Shown: positions 1 to 6,601, counted from the stretch's first letter. The stretch: 22,714 bases of DNA from Candidatus Saccharimonadota bacterium (GCA_028289185.1 JAQGGV010000048.1:1-22714); one strand, 5' to 3'. Translations and numbers: made by a program. Notes: generated by a model from the letters alone, not told the origin.

Positions 1-102
1 GAGGCCAAAACACTCATACGTAACATTGTTATCGGTCTACTCATCTATGCAATGCTGGTTGGCATAATCGGCTGGTTGGTTCCGGGTAGCGTCATTAGTT
101 AA
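1..102 (+). CDS. C-terminal end of a VirB2-like pilin paralog (truncated by window edge)
   Basis: The first 34 codons form an open frame ending in TAA at 100-102. The sequence starts EAKTLIRNIVIGLLIYAM and ends WLVPGSVIS. It matches the second membrane helix and the WLIPGSVIG tail of the next gene, so this is the end of a closely related paralog and the first visible member of the tandem array. The start and signal peptide lie outside the window. The stop is 14 nt before the next ATG, so the two are probably cotranscribed. Confidence 0.8.
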   Translation, partial: EAKTLIRNIVIGLLIYAMLVGIIGWLVPGSVIS

Positions 103-116
103 AGGAGAATGAATAT

Positions 117-626
117 ATGATCAAAAAACTCACCGTATTTATAGCCGCAATTGTCGCAGTATTTGTGATTGCCATGCCTGCATACGCTGCGCCAATCGGT
201 ACGGGTGGTATCAGCAACGCTGTGACTAGCGGTCAGCAATCTAGTAGCGGCTCGAAGTGTGGCGACACACAAACCCAACTTATTGCCTGTGATGGCACGA
301 CAGGGCTAGGGACCATCAACAGCCTCATATCAATTACCATCAGCGTCCTAACAGTGATTATAGGTATTGTTGCCGTCGGTGGCCTGGCTTATGCGGGCGT
401 GCTGTATGCGAGCGCGCGTGACAACCAGACCCAGGTCAGCGAGGCACGTACTGTCATCCGAAACGTTGTCATTGGCCTCCTGCTCTATGGTTTTACAATT
501 GCCATCATCAACTGGCTGATTCCGGGCAGCGTGATTGGGGGCGGATCATCAAGTGCCTCGCCATCACCGAGTGTCTCGCCTTCGCCAAGCACGTCTGCAG
601 GCACTGTTACACAAGGGACACAGTAG
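117..626 (+). CDS. VirB2-like (T4SS_pilin-type) two-helix secreted protein, paralog 1
   Basis: 169 residues. An N-terminal signal peptide (about 1-25, ending AMPAYAAP) is followed by a Gly/Ser-rich stretch with two Cys (about 48 and 58). Two hydrophobic helices follow (about 68-95 and 112-135), separated by a short polar loop where most paralogs have a G-D-S loop (here ASARDNQTQ). The C-terminus is a Ser/Pro tail of PSPS repeats ending GTVTQGTQ. AGGAG at 103-107 supports the ATG. The signal peptide plus helix-loop-helix layout is that of VirB2/TrbC-like pilins annotated in many CPR genomes. A role as a surface filament subunit is inferred; no secretion ATPase or VirB4/D4 gene is in view. It differs from the next members in having the tail and Cys pair. 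Confidence 0.75.
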   Translation: MIKKLTVFIAAIVAVFVIAMPAYAAPIGTGGISNAVTSGQQSSSGSKCGDTQTQLIACDGTTGLGTINSLISITISVLTVIIGIVAVGGLAYAGVLYASARDNQTQVSEARTVIRNVVIGLLLYGFTIAIINWLIPGSVIGGGSSSASPSPSVSPSPSTSAGTVTQGTQ

Positions 627-663
627 ATTTGCCAAATCCCGACAATATGATAGGATGAAATAA

Positions 664-1236
664 ATGAAACTAAACATAAACAGAGTCATAAAAACGGTTG
701 TCCTTGCACTTGTCTTCACGGCTGTCATCCCATTTGCGGCCGCAAATGCCGCTCCTGCCGGAACAGGAACTACGACTACAACTTCAACTTCAACCGGTAC
801 TGCCTGTTCAACTGACGCCTCGATTTTCCCTCGCTGGTACGACACCCTTTGTGAGAATGGCAATATAAAGTCACCAAATGAGATTGGCGGTGGCGGTAAC
901 GACACTGCCTCAACCGAGAAGGGTCTCGGTGGCTTTATCACGATTATTGCGCTCAACATCGTTCAGATGCTACTGTTCGTCGTTGGCTATGTATCAATCG
1001 GGTTTGTTATATACGGCGGTTTCAAGTATATGACCCAGGGCGATAATAGTAGTGGCACGGTTGCTGCTCGCAAAACCATCCAAAACGCCATTATCGGTCT
1101 CGTGCTGTCTATCCTATCGGTTGCAATCATCAAATTTGTCGCTGGTGCTGTTGACGGTAGCTCAACGGGCGGTGGCGGGTCCGGTACTACACAACAGGCG
1201 GCATCTCCCGGCACGGTCACTCAGGGTACCCCATAG
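664..1236 (+). CDS. VirB2-like pilin-type protein, paralog 2, with extended tail
   Basis: 190 residues. The signal peptide (about 1-31, ending AAANAAPA) is almost the same as that of the next gene. A Thr/Ser-rich stretch and a region with two Cys (about 44 and 59) follow. There are then two hydrophobic helices (about 96-123 and 137-160) around a loop with QGDNSSG. The C-terminal Gly/Ser/Thr tail ends GTVTQGTP, nearly the same last residues as paralog 1. AGGA of the AGGATGAAATAA box lies upstream of the ATG. The minus-strand frame over this region is a shadow. The role as a T4SS-type pilin is inferred from family resemblance. Confidence 0.75.
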   Translation: MKLNINRVIKTVVLALVFTAVIPFAAANAAPAGTGTTTTTSTSTGTACSTDASIFPRWYDTLCENGNIKSPNEIGGGGNDTASTEKGLGGFITIIALNIVQMLLFVVGYVSIGFVIYGGFKYMTQGDNSSGTVAARKTIQNAIIGLVLSILSVAIIKFVAGAVDGSSTGGGGSGTTQQAASPGTVTQGTP

Positions 1237-1273
1237 GTAGGGTGATTTCGGGCATTATGATAGGATGAAAGAA

Positions 1274-1669
1274 ATGAAAGTAAAAATCAACAGAGTCATA
1301 ACCACACTTATTCTTGCGCTTCTCTTTGCTGTTGGTATTCCCTTTGCCGCGGCAAATGCCGCTCCGGCGGCTCAAGCTTCGCCAGCGCCGGCCATATCGA
1401 TAACGTCAGATGACCTACATCTTGGCAGCGCACCCAAAACTATAGGCGCCGATAATGTGACGAATCTCCTCAATGCAGTTTACTTTGTCGCTGGTATCAC
1501 GGCTATTATTGTCATCATTGTCGGTGGTATCCGCTATGCTGCGGCCAATGGTGACAGCAGCCAGATCCAGGCGGCTAAAAACATGATTACTTACGCTGTT
1601 GTTGGTCTGGTTGTCATTATCATGGCAGCTGCAATTACCCAATTTGTCATAACGAGTATTGGAAAATAA
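1274..1669 (+). CDS. VirB2-like pilin-type protein, paralog 3
   Basis: 131 residues from ATG 1274. An in-frame ATG at 1265 exists, but 1274 lines up with the start of paralog 2, and AGGA at 1262-1265 then sits at normal Shine-Dalgarno distance. The signal peptide (about 1-30, AAANAAPA) is near-identical to paralog 2. A short Ala/Pro linker is followed by two helices (about 65-87 and 101-125) with loop ANGDSSQIQAAK. There is no C-terminal tail and no Cys pair. This is the short 'core' version of the family. The stop is 10 nt before the next start, so translation is probably coupled. Confidence 0.75.
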   Translation: MKVKINRVITTLILALLFAVGIPFAAANAAPAAQASPAPAISITSDDLHLGSAPKTIGADNVTNLLNAVYFVAGITAIIVIIVGGIRYAAANGDSSQIQAAKNMITYAVVGLVVIIMAAAITQFVITSIGK

Positions 1670-1679
1670 CGGAGGAAAC

Positions 1680-2099
1680 ATGAAACAACGACTGCTGACC
1701 TACATCAAAACGGCGATAGTAACAGTTGGTTTGGTGGCTATGCCCATGATTGCAAGCCCAGCTTCGGCAATAGACGTCTTCACTGCCGGCTGTCAGGCAT
1801 CAGGTAGTGGTAGCAGTAGTAGCGGTGGAGCATCAAGCTCGGGTGGTGTTTGTGGCGTCGCTCAGCAGGACGACTTCAAAACGTTAATGGGCAAAATTAT
1901 TAACACGCTCCTCATTGTCCTCGGTATGATTGCTGTCATCATGATTGTCATCGGTGGCATCCGCTACACCACCAGTAATGGTGACTCTGCACAAATCAAA
2001 TCAGCCAAGGACACCATTTTATATGCCGTCGTCGGCCTGGTTGTTGCAATCATGGCCTACGCCATCGTTAACTTTGTCCTCGCATCAGTAAAGAAATAG
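1680..2099 (+). CDS. VirB2-like pilin-type protein, paralog 4
   Basis: 139 residues from ATG 1680, which has a strong GGAGGA box at 1671-1676. An upstream in-frame ATG at 1659 would overlap the preceding gene and has no such box. A signal peptide (about 1-31) is followed by a Gly/Ser linker with two Cys, then two helices (about 70-96 and 110-135) around the loop TTSNGDSAQIKSAKDT. It ends in KK. A 57-nt stretch encoding the end of helix 1 and the loop is identical to paralog 5, which points to recent duplication or gene conversion. Confidence 0.77.
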   Translation: MKQRLLTYIKTAIVTVGLVAMPMIASPASAIDVFTAGCQASGSGSSSSGGASSSGGVCGVAQQDDFKTLMGKIINTLLIVLGMIAVIMIVIGGIRYTTSNGDSAQIKSAKDTILYAVVGLVVAIMAYAIVNFVLASVKK

Positions 2100-2106
2100 G
2101 AGATAT

Positions 2107-2496
2107 ATGAAAAGATTACGCACAACTGTACTAACTATCCTGACAACATTCAGTTTAGTTGCCCTTCCCCTCGCGCCAGCAATGACAACCTTTGCCGACA
2201 CGGATCCAGCTGCCGCCATTGGGCAAGGCGTAACTGGTGTCGGTGGAGGTAGCGCCAACCAGGACGACCTCAAAAACTTCCTCAAATCAATTGTGAATAT
2301 CATGCTCTTTGTTCTGGGCGCCATTGCTGTCATCATGATTGTCATCGGTGGCATCCGCTACACCACCAGTAATGGTGACGCGGCCCAGACGAAAGGTGCC
2401 AAGGATACCATCCTCTACGCCGTGATCGGTCTGGTTGTGGCAATTCTTGCCTATGCAATTGCCAACTTTGTCATCACATCCTTGGTCAAGAAGTAA
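2107..2496 (+). CDS. VirB2-like pilin-type protein, paralog 5
   Basis: 129 residues. AGGAG (2098-2102) precedes the ATG, 7 nt after the previous stop. A signal peptide (about 1-31, ending TTFADTDPA) is followed by a short Gly-rich linker and two helices (about 60-88 and 103-126) around loop TTSNGDAAQTKGAKDT. The C-terminus is LVKK. Closest in-window relative is paralog 4. It lacks Cys. It is the last gene of the SD-linked run; the next member has its own promoter. Confidence 0.77.
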   Translation: MKRLRTTVLTILTTFSLVALPLAPAMTTFADTDPAAAIGQGVTGVGGGSANQDDLKNFLKSIVNIMLFVLGAIAVIMIVIGGIRYTTSNGDAAQTKGAKDTILYAVIGLVVAILAYAIANFVITSLVKK

Positions 2497-2507
2497 AGGG
2501 TTAGCTC

Positions 2508-2536
2508 TTAACAAAACCCTCAAGGTCTGATATAAC
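2508..2536 (+). promoter_or_regulatory. Promoter of pilin paralog 6
   Basis: TTAACA (2508-2513), 17-nt spacer, TATAAC (2531-2536) with TG one base upstream (extended -10). It would give a leader of about 37 nt with AAAGG ahead of the ATG at 2580. It separates paralog 6 from the upstream pilin operon. Confidence 0.5.
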
Positions 2537-2579
2537 AATAGTAACGTGAAAATAATACCGAAACGAAAGGTCCACAAAA

Positions 2580-3014
2580 ATGATTAAAAACATCAAAAGA
2601 ATCCTTATGACAGCATTTGTCGTACCACTACTGGCATTTGGTTCAGGCGCAGCGGTGCTACTTGCACCAGTTGCCGTAAACGCTGTATCTGGCACCGACT
2701 TGTCACTCAAGGCCGGCGCCGACTCTGCACAGGGTAACGACCAACAGGGTGACGCATCGAGCCTCTTCGGCCAAGGTGGCCAGGGTGGTATCTTCCGTAC
2801 TATCACCAACGTGCTACTCTTCCTGATTGGTGCCATCAGTGTGATCATGTTGATCATCGGTGGTATTCGCTATGTTGTCTCAGGTGGTGACTCAACTGCC
2901 GTCCAGAATGCCAAGAACACTATTCTGTACGCGATTGTCGGTGTGGTTGTGGCAATCCTTGCCTACGCCGTCGTCAACTTCGTTATCGGCAGCTTCTCTG
3001 GCAGCAACGGTTAA
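2580..3014 (+). CDS. VirB2-like pilin-type protein, paralog 6
   Basis: 144 residues. A signal peptide (about 1-36, ending VAVNAVSG) is followed by a polar linker with GNDQQGDASSLFGQGG. Two helices (about 79-103 and 118-138) flank the loop VSGGDSTAVQNAKNT. It ends GSFSGSNG. It is much closer to the separate minus-strand gene at 5873-6328 (FRTITNV, VVSGGDSTAVQNAKNTILYA shared) than to its immediate neighbours, so the family has at least two subtypes. With its own promoter and two strong terminators downstream, it may be expressed apart from, and more strongly than, paralogs 1-5. Confidence 0.8.
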   Translation: MIKNIKRILMTAFVVPLLAFGSGAAVLLAPVAVNAVSGTDLSLKAGADSAQGNDQQGDASSLFGQGGQGGIFRTITNVLLFLIGAISVIMLIIGGIRYVVSGGDSTAVQNAKNTILYAIVGVVVAILAYAVVNFVIGSFSGSNG

Positions 3015-3034
3015 TCGATACAATTGTTCCATAC

Positions 3035-3063
3035 AAAAACTCCGCCATTTCGGCGGAGTTTTT
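3035..3063 (+). terminator. Intrinsic terminator after the pilin array
   Basis: AAAAACTCCGCC, loop ATTT, then CGGCGGAGTTTTT: a GC-rich stem followed by a T run, 20 nt after the stop of paralog 6. Confidence 0.9.
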
Positions 3064-3074
3064 AATTGCACCAT

Positions 3075-3114
3075 ACAATACAAAAAAGGCTCTATTGAGC
3101 CTTTTTTGTATTGT
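3075..3114. terminator. Second, bidirectional terminator between pilin array and hsp20
   Basis: A perfect 18-bp inverted repeat (3075-3092 and 3097-3114) with loop TATT. It has A and T runs on its two arms, so it can stop transcription from the pilin genes on one strand and hsp20 on the other. Confidence 0.88.
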
Positions 3115-3123
3115 GCAAAGTTG

Positions 3124-3594
3124 TTATAAAACTTGGATCTTCTTCGCTTGCTCTTGCTTAACTTTGTTAAAGCTAATCGTCAGGACACCGTCCTTCAGAA
3201 CTGCTTCAACTTCGTCTTCTCGAACTGCAACTGGCAGTGCTAGTGTGCGACTAAATTCGCCCCAATAGCATTCCTGGATATGCCAGTTTGTTGCCTCAAC
3301 GTCGTCACCACTGCTCAGTGTACCGCTGACAGTTAGGATGCCGTCAGAAATGCTGACATCTAGTTCGTCTTTGTTTACACCAGCTGTACGCGCTTTGACA
3401 AACAACTTGTCATCGGTTTCATAAACGTCAACAGCTAACTGCCCCGGGAAGTCTTCTTCCAGGTCCATGTCGTCGTTATTGTTACTCTGCACATTACTCG
3501 CATCGTCGGAAGGCGTGCTTAGGTCGTCGCCGTCTAAAAAGGCAGCGGCCAGCTCGTCCTCGATCAAAAGATCATCGTTTTGCTTACGGGCCAT
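3124..3594 (-). CDS. hsp20: Small heat shock protein, Hsp20/alpha-crystallin family
   Basis: 156 residues from ATG 3594. On the minus strand GGAGGATACG directly precedes this ATG, making it a better start than the in-frame ATG at 3606, which lies upstream of the box. An acidic Ser/Asn-rich N-terminal arm (about 1-50) is followed by an alpha-crystallin domain (about 50-150) that starts QLAVDVYETDDKLFVKA, contains DGILTVSG, and ends DGVLTISFNK. The C-terminal KKIQVL carries an I-x-V anchoring motif. These proteins are ATP-independent holdases that keep unfolding proteins soluble in the cytoplasm. It is divergent from comF. No CIRCE operator is seen, so heat control is unresolved. Confidence 0.93.
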   Translation of the reverse strand: MARKQNDDLLIEDELAAAFLDGDDLSTPSDDASNVQSNNNDDMDLEEDFPGQLAVDVYETDDKLFVKARTAGVNKDELDVSISDGILTVSGTLSSGDDVEATNWHIQECYWGEFSRTLALPVAVREDEVEAVLKDGVLTISFNKVKQEQAKKIQVL

Positions 3595-3643
3595 CGTATC
3601 CTCCACATTTTACTCTTGGCTCTATTGACAAATAGTCCTCTAC

Positions 3644-3672
3644 AGTATAACCAATATAGAGAAGATAAGCAA
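3644..3672 (-). promoter_or_regulatory. hsp20 promoter
   Basis: Read on the minus strand: TTGCTT (3667-3672), 17-nt spacer, TATACT (3644-3649). It gives a leader of about 43 nt containing GGAGG. On the plus strand TTGACA (3625-3630) and TATAAC (3646-3651) sit 15 nt apart and may serve comF, so the two -10 boxes overlap. Confidence 0.6.
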
Positions 3673-3703
3673 CCGGAGTACGAATCGAAACGTAAAAATC
3701 ACA

Positions 3704-4372
3704 ATGATAGACAATCTTTTAGCAATCATAGCCCCACACTACTGTTCAGGATGCGACCTGCGTGGCAGCCTATTGTGTGATAATTGTAAATATGACATCA
3801 TTAGCGAACCATATCAGGCATGTATCCAATGCCAAAGATTGGTCGCTCCCACACAAGGAATCTGCAAAGATTGCAAAGTCCCCTATTCTCAGGCTTGGTG
3901 TGTGGCCGATCGTCGTGACCAGCTGCAACGCCTGATCGGTAACTACAAGTTCACCAATGCCCGCGCTGCCTACCGACCGCTTGCCCAGCTTCTGGACGCG
4001 CGAATACCGGACTTACCTGCAAATACGATTATCGTACCCATTCCTACAGTCAGTTCTCATATCCGCCAAAGGGGTTACGATCATATGCTGCTGATTGCGC
4101 GCCACTTGGGCAGGCTACGCAAAATGCCCGTTTCAACGGCTCTTACGCGCAATACGACGACCAAACAACGTGACGCTTCCCGGTCCCAGCGTATTTCGCA
4201 GGCCAAAGCGGCCTTTTCCTGCAACACAGCTCTTGATAGTCAGGCAACCTATCTGTTAATTGACGATGTTGTCACGACAGGAGCAACCATGAAATATGCC
4301 ACTCAGACATTACTCGATGCTGGTGCTGGCACTGTTTGGGTTGCGACAATTAGCCGCCAACCCCTCGACTAA
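3704..4372 (+). CDS. comF: ComF/GntX family phosphoribosyltransferase-like protein
   Basis: 222 residues. The N-terminus has zinc-binding Cys pairs: C14-x2-C17 with C25-x2-C28, then CIQC and CKDC near residues 40-57. The rest is a type I phosphoribosyltransferase fold, with the PRPP-binding motif LLIDDVVTTGATM around residues 184-196 and an RGYDH segment near 124. ComF proteins support DNA uptake during competence in several bacteria. That role fits a CPR cell that may import nucleic acids, especially next to pilin-like genes, but the link is inference. No Shine-Dalgarno box is visible before the ATG, so the start rests on frame and N-terminal motif. Confidence 0.9.
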   Translation: MIDNLLAIIAPHYCSGCDLRGSLLCDNCKYDIISEPYQACIQCQRLVAPTQGICKDCKVPYSQAWCVADRRDQLQRLIGNYKFTNARAAYRPLAQLLDARIPDLPANTIIVPIPTVSSHIRQRGYDHMLLIARHLGRLRKMPVSTALTRNTTTKQRDASRSQRISQAKAAFSCNTALDSQATYLLIDDVVTTGATMKYATQTLLDAGAGTVWVATISRQPLD

Positions 4373-4414
4373 CAGCGGTCAATCTGTTAAAATGACCTGA
4401 GCTCACACCGATAC

Positions 4415-4502
4415 GGAGAGGTGACCGAGTGGTTGATGGTACCGGTCTTGAAAACCGGCGTGGGGTGACTCACCGCGAGTTCGAATCTCGCCCTCTCCGC
4501 CA
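4415..4502 (+). tRNA. tRNA-Ser(TGA)
   Basis: Acceptor GGAGAGG (4415-4421) pairs with CCTCTCC (4492-4498), followed by G73 and an encoded CCA. The anticodon TGA is at 4449-4451 in loop CTTGAAA, with stem CCGGT/ACCGG. A long variable arm (GGGGTGACTCACC region) and T-loop TTCGAAT are typical of class II tRNA-Ser. Confidence 0.95.
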
Positions 4503-4510
4503 AGAAAAGC

Positions 4511-4537
4511 AGACGGCCATTTGGTCGTCTATTTTTT
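4511..4537 (+). terminator. Terminator after tRNA-Ser(TGA)
   Basis: AGACGGCC and GGTCGTCT flank ATTT, with one mismatch (G-T type) in the stem, followed by ATTTTTT. It begins 8 nt after the tRNA CCA. Confidence 0.8.
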
Positions 4538-4568
4538 ACTGCACAACACCCCGCGAGGAACCAACTGG

Positions 4569-4574
4569 TATAAT
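4569..4574 (+). promoter_or_regulatory. -10 box of the MFS transporter gene
   Basis: A perfect TATAAT lies 30 nt before the GTG start. No convincing -35 hexamer is seen at 16-18 nt. Transcription would leave a short leader that contains GAGGAG. Confidence 0.45.
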
Positions 4575-4604
4575 TGAAAGGTTTGCTTTTAACGAGGAGT
4601 GTCA

Positions 4605-5789
4605 GTGAAATTCAACCTAACGGCTTTAGTACGCGCAAGAATTGCCATTTTTGGTATCTTTGCATTAAATGGCCTCCTTTTAGCCTTATGGGCTGTGCAC
4701 ATCCCTGCTGTTCTTGAAAAAACCGGGACAACGCACGCTATTTTGGGCATCCTTCTCCTCCTACTAGGTGGAGGTGCTTTCGTTGGTATGCAACTCGGAG
4801 GTCATTTGGCAGATCGATTTGGCAGCCGTCGCATGGTCATTTTTTATTCTCTCTGGTTGTCTATTTTGTTTATACCTATAGCTTTTGCAACAAACCCAAT
4901 ACTTCTTGGTCTTGCGCTTGCTTTATATGGTTTTGGAAATGGTGGTGTAGATGTATCGATGAATCTTCAGGCTGCAGCCCTAGAAGAAAAGTATGGGCGT
5001 CCAATCATGTCAGCATTTCACGCTATGTTTTCTATAGGTACCTTTACTGGGTCAGTTGTCGGCGCCTTTGTTTTGGGAATTCATGTAGGTATCCCGACAA
5101 CATTTATCCTCTTTGGTGTCCTCGGCGTTATTATCACGTTTGCATGCCGACCGTTTTTATTACATCACGTGACTAAGTCGGAAGATCATATCAAAGGTGA
5201 AGATGAGGCGCACATCAAGTCGACATTTTCGAAAAAAATATATGCAAGAATCTTGCTATTGGGTAGTATTGCTTTTCTGCTCATGCTATCCGAAGGCATC
5301 GCCAATGACTGGAGCGCACTTCAAATAAAAGAGCGCCTTAATCTCTCCGACTCACAGGCAGCTTTCGGGTTCGCAGCTTTCGCCATTCTTATGACGACAG
5401 GTCGGTTCGGCGCAGATTGGATATCAAACAAGTTCGGTGCTCTTGCTGTCGTACGGTACGGATCATTAATCGCGGCCATCGGTATGATTTTTGTCTTGTT
5501 GTCGCATACGTTATGGTTAACGCTGCTAGGATGGGGTTTTTTTGGGCTTGGGCTGTCTGGCTGCGCGCCACAGTTGTTTTCCGCTGCAGGAAAGATATCA
5601 AGGGCCAAACAGGGCGTCATCATGTCTCGTGTTGTCGGTATGGGTTACATAGGACTGCTTGCTGGCCCAGCAATTATCGGTGGAGCAACTCAATTCATAC
5701 CACTCACTTTGGCGATGATACTACCTCTTAGCTTTTTACTTATTTCAGCTATTGCTGCCGGTAAAATTTTTTCAACGAGTTCGGAGTAA
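4605..5789 (+). CDS. MFS transporter, YbjJ/FucP-like
   Basis: 394 residues from GTG 4605, chosen because GAGGAG (4594-4599) lies 5 nt upstream; GTG 4599 is in frame but overlaps that box. About 12 membrane helices can be drawn. The motif GGHLADRFGSRRMVIFYS (about 67-85) is the MFS loop 2-3 signature. The central loop is charged (HVTKSEDHIKGEDEAHIK, about 189-206), and GFGNGGVDVSMNLQA (helix 4) is typical of the sugar/YbjJ-like branch. The substrate cannot be read from sequence. The gene stands alone between two terminators. Its T-rich codon choice differs somewhat from the GC-richer pilin genes nearby, which may reflect transfer. Confidence 0.88.
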   Translation: MKFNLTALVRARIAIFGIFALNGLLLALWAVHIPAVLEKTGTTHAILGILLLLLGGGAFVGMQLGGHLADRFGSRRMVIFYSLWLSILFIPIAFATNPILLGLALALYGFGNGGVDVSMNLQAAALEEKYGRPIMSAFHAMFSIGTFTGSVVGAFVLGIHVGIPTTFILFGVLGVIITFACRPFLLHHVTKSEDHIKGEDEAHIKSTFSKKIYARILLLGSIAFLLMLSEGIANDWSALQIKERLNLSDSQAAFGFAAFAILMTTGRFGADWISNKFGALAVVRYGSLIAAIGMIFVLLSHTLWLTLLGWGFFGLGLSGCAPQLFSAAGKISRAKQGVIMSRVVGMGYIGLLAGPAIIGGATQFIPLTLAMILPLSFLLISAIAAGKIFSTSSE

Positions 5790-5823
5790 TTTACTTCTAA
5801 CCACGTTAATGCTGACTCGCCAT

Positions 5824-5855
5824 GAAAAAGACTAGACATTTGTCTAGCCTTTTTC
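5824..5855. terminator. Bidirectional terminator between MFS gene and minus-strand pilin
   Basis: GAAAAAG-ACTAGACA and TGTCTAG-CCTTTTTC form a hairpin with flanking A and T runs, placed between the two convergent genes. Confidence 0.85.
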
Positions 5856-5872
5856 ATTTGGATTGGATAAAT

Positions 5873-6328
5873 TTAGGTGTTCGTTGCAGGCGCAGCACTA
5901 CCACTGGTAGCGCCACCGACACTACCCGTTGCCGTACCAGTAAACGATCCGATAACGAAGCTGACAACAGCGTAGGCTAGAATGGCAACGATAATACCAA
6001 CAACAGCATACAGAATGGTGTTTTTGGCGTTCTGAACGGCAGTTGAATCACCACCAGAGACAACATAACGCAGACCACCGACAATTAGCATAATCACACT
6101 GATTGCACCAATGAGGTACAGCATAACGTTTGTGATAGTACGGAACGTGCCAGTTTGACCGAATAGGTCGGTCGCTTGGCCATTACCCTTGGCAGCGTTG
6201 GCGCCATCGGCAATAGACATGCTAAATCCAGCAGCGTGGGCATTGGAGCCGAGTGCTAGTGTTGCCATAATAATAACGGCGATAAGCGCAAATACGCGCA
6301 CTGATTTCAATAAACTTCTCACAGTCAT
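5873..6328 (-). CDS. VirB2-like pilin-type protein, paralog 7 (separate locus)
   Basis: 151 residues from ATG 6328. An upstream in-frame ATG at 6355 would lie inside the promoter, so 6328 is preferred. A signal peptide (about 1-30, ending ALGSNAHAAG) is followed by a short linker with NAAKGNGQATDLFGQTG. Two helices (about 65-90 and 104-128) flank loop VSGGDSTAVQNAKNT. The Gly/Ser/Thr-rich tail ends APATNT. It is a close relative of paralog 6 at 2580-3014. It sits alone on the opposite strand 2.9 kb away with its own strong promoter, and the expected transcript start is on the ATG itself (leaderless). Confidence 0.82.
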   Translation of the reverse strand: MTVRSLLKSVRVFALIAVIIMATLALGSNAHAAGFSMSIADGANAAKGNGQATDLFGQTGTFRTITNVMLYLIGAISVIMLIVGGLRYVVSGGDSTAVQNAKNTILYAVVGIIVAILAYAVVSFVIGSFTGTATGSVGGATSGSAAPATNT

Positions 6329-6334
6329 GCCACT

Positions 6335-6363
6335 ATTATAGCAAATAATAAGCATAAAGTCAA
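6335..6363 (-). promoter_or_regulatory. Consensus promoter of pilin paralog 7, leaderless layout
   Basis: On the minus strand TTGACT (6358-6363), 17-nt spacer, TATAAT (6335-6340) preceded by TTGC. Only 6 nt (AGTGGC) separate the -10 box from ATG 6328, so transcription should begin at or next to the start codon. No Shine-Dalgarno box is possible. Confidence 0.8.
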
Positions 6364-6404
6364 TAGACTATGTCATTTTACCACTAGCCCCACCCCTGAT
6401 GCTG

Positions 6405-6413
6405 TGCTATAAT
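6405..6413 (+). promoter_or_regulatory. Extended -10 promoter of the leader/tRNA-Ser(GCT) transcript
   Basis: TGCTATAAT at 6405-6413 matches an extended -10. No good -35 is present at 16-18 nt. The expected start near 6420 is about 160 nt before the tRNA. Confidence 0.5.
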
Positions 6414-6419
6414 CAACCG

Positions 6420-6579
6420 AGCTGTATGGGAGATCCTACAGTAGCCTGGCGGTTAACGGCGAAGCCGCCCAAATTATCAAACCAAGCTTGCTGTTTGATG
6501 ATTTGTAAGGAGGCGTAATGAAGGTTGTCAGGATTAATCATTTACGATTGATCCGAGAAACTGGAATGCACGCCGACGC
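6420..6579 (+). ncRNA. Structured leader upstream of tRNA-Ser(GCT), family not recognised
   Basis: The stretch between the promoter and the tRNA folds into at least three local hairpins. CTGTA/TACAG closes at about 6422-6441. A GGCGG/CCGCC stem lies at about 6447-6469, with a competing CGGC-GAA-GCCG. ATCAAAC/GTTTGAT is at about 6477-6500, extended by AAAT/ATTT. It ends in a perfect AAGGAGG box and a tiny ORF. I compared it by eye with conserved cores of SRP RNA, RNase P RNA, tmRNA, 6S and common riboswitches and saw no match. It could be a tRNA precursor leader, a regulatory RNA, or a cis element controlling the small ORF. Confidence 0.35.
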
Positions 6580-6601
6580 GGAGGAGTACCCAAGTGGCTG
6601 A
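6518..6601 (+). CDS. Possible 27-residue ORF running into tRNA-Ser(GCT)
   Basis: ATG 6518 is preceded by TAAGGAGG at optimal distance (CGTA spacer), the best Shine-Dalgarno match in the window. The frame reads MKVVRINHLRLIRETG... and stops at TGA 6599-6601, which is inside the tRNA D arm. The last residues are therefore encoded by the tRNA acceptor and D region. It may be a leader peptide linked to the structured RNA upstream, or a chance ORF. No homolog is recognised. Confidence 0.3.
   Translation: MKVVRINHLRLIRETGMHADAEEYPSG

Noticed and set aside
564..959. Open frame on the minus strand across pilin paralogs 1-2
   Set aside because: It overlaps two well-supported plus-strand genes, has no ribosome binding site and no recognisable domain.
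1..3014. CRISPR-like or satellite repeat in the tandem array
   Set aside because: The repeats are diverged protein-coding paralogs, not short identical repeats with spacers.
6420..6579. SRP RNA, RNase P RNA, tmRNA or a known riboswitch in the leader of tRNA-Ser(GCT)
   Set aside because: None of the conserved core sequences of these families could be found by eye; kept only as an unassigned structured region.
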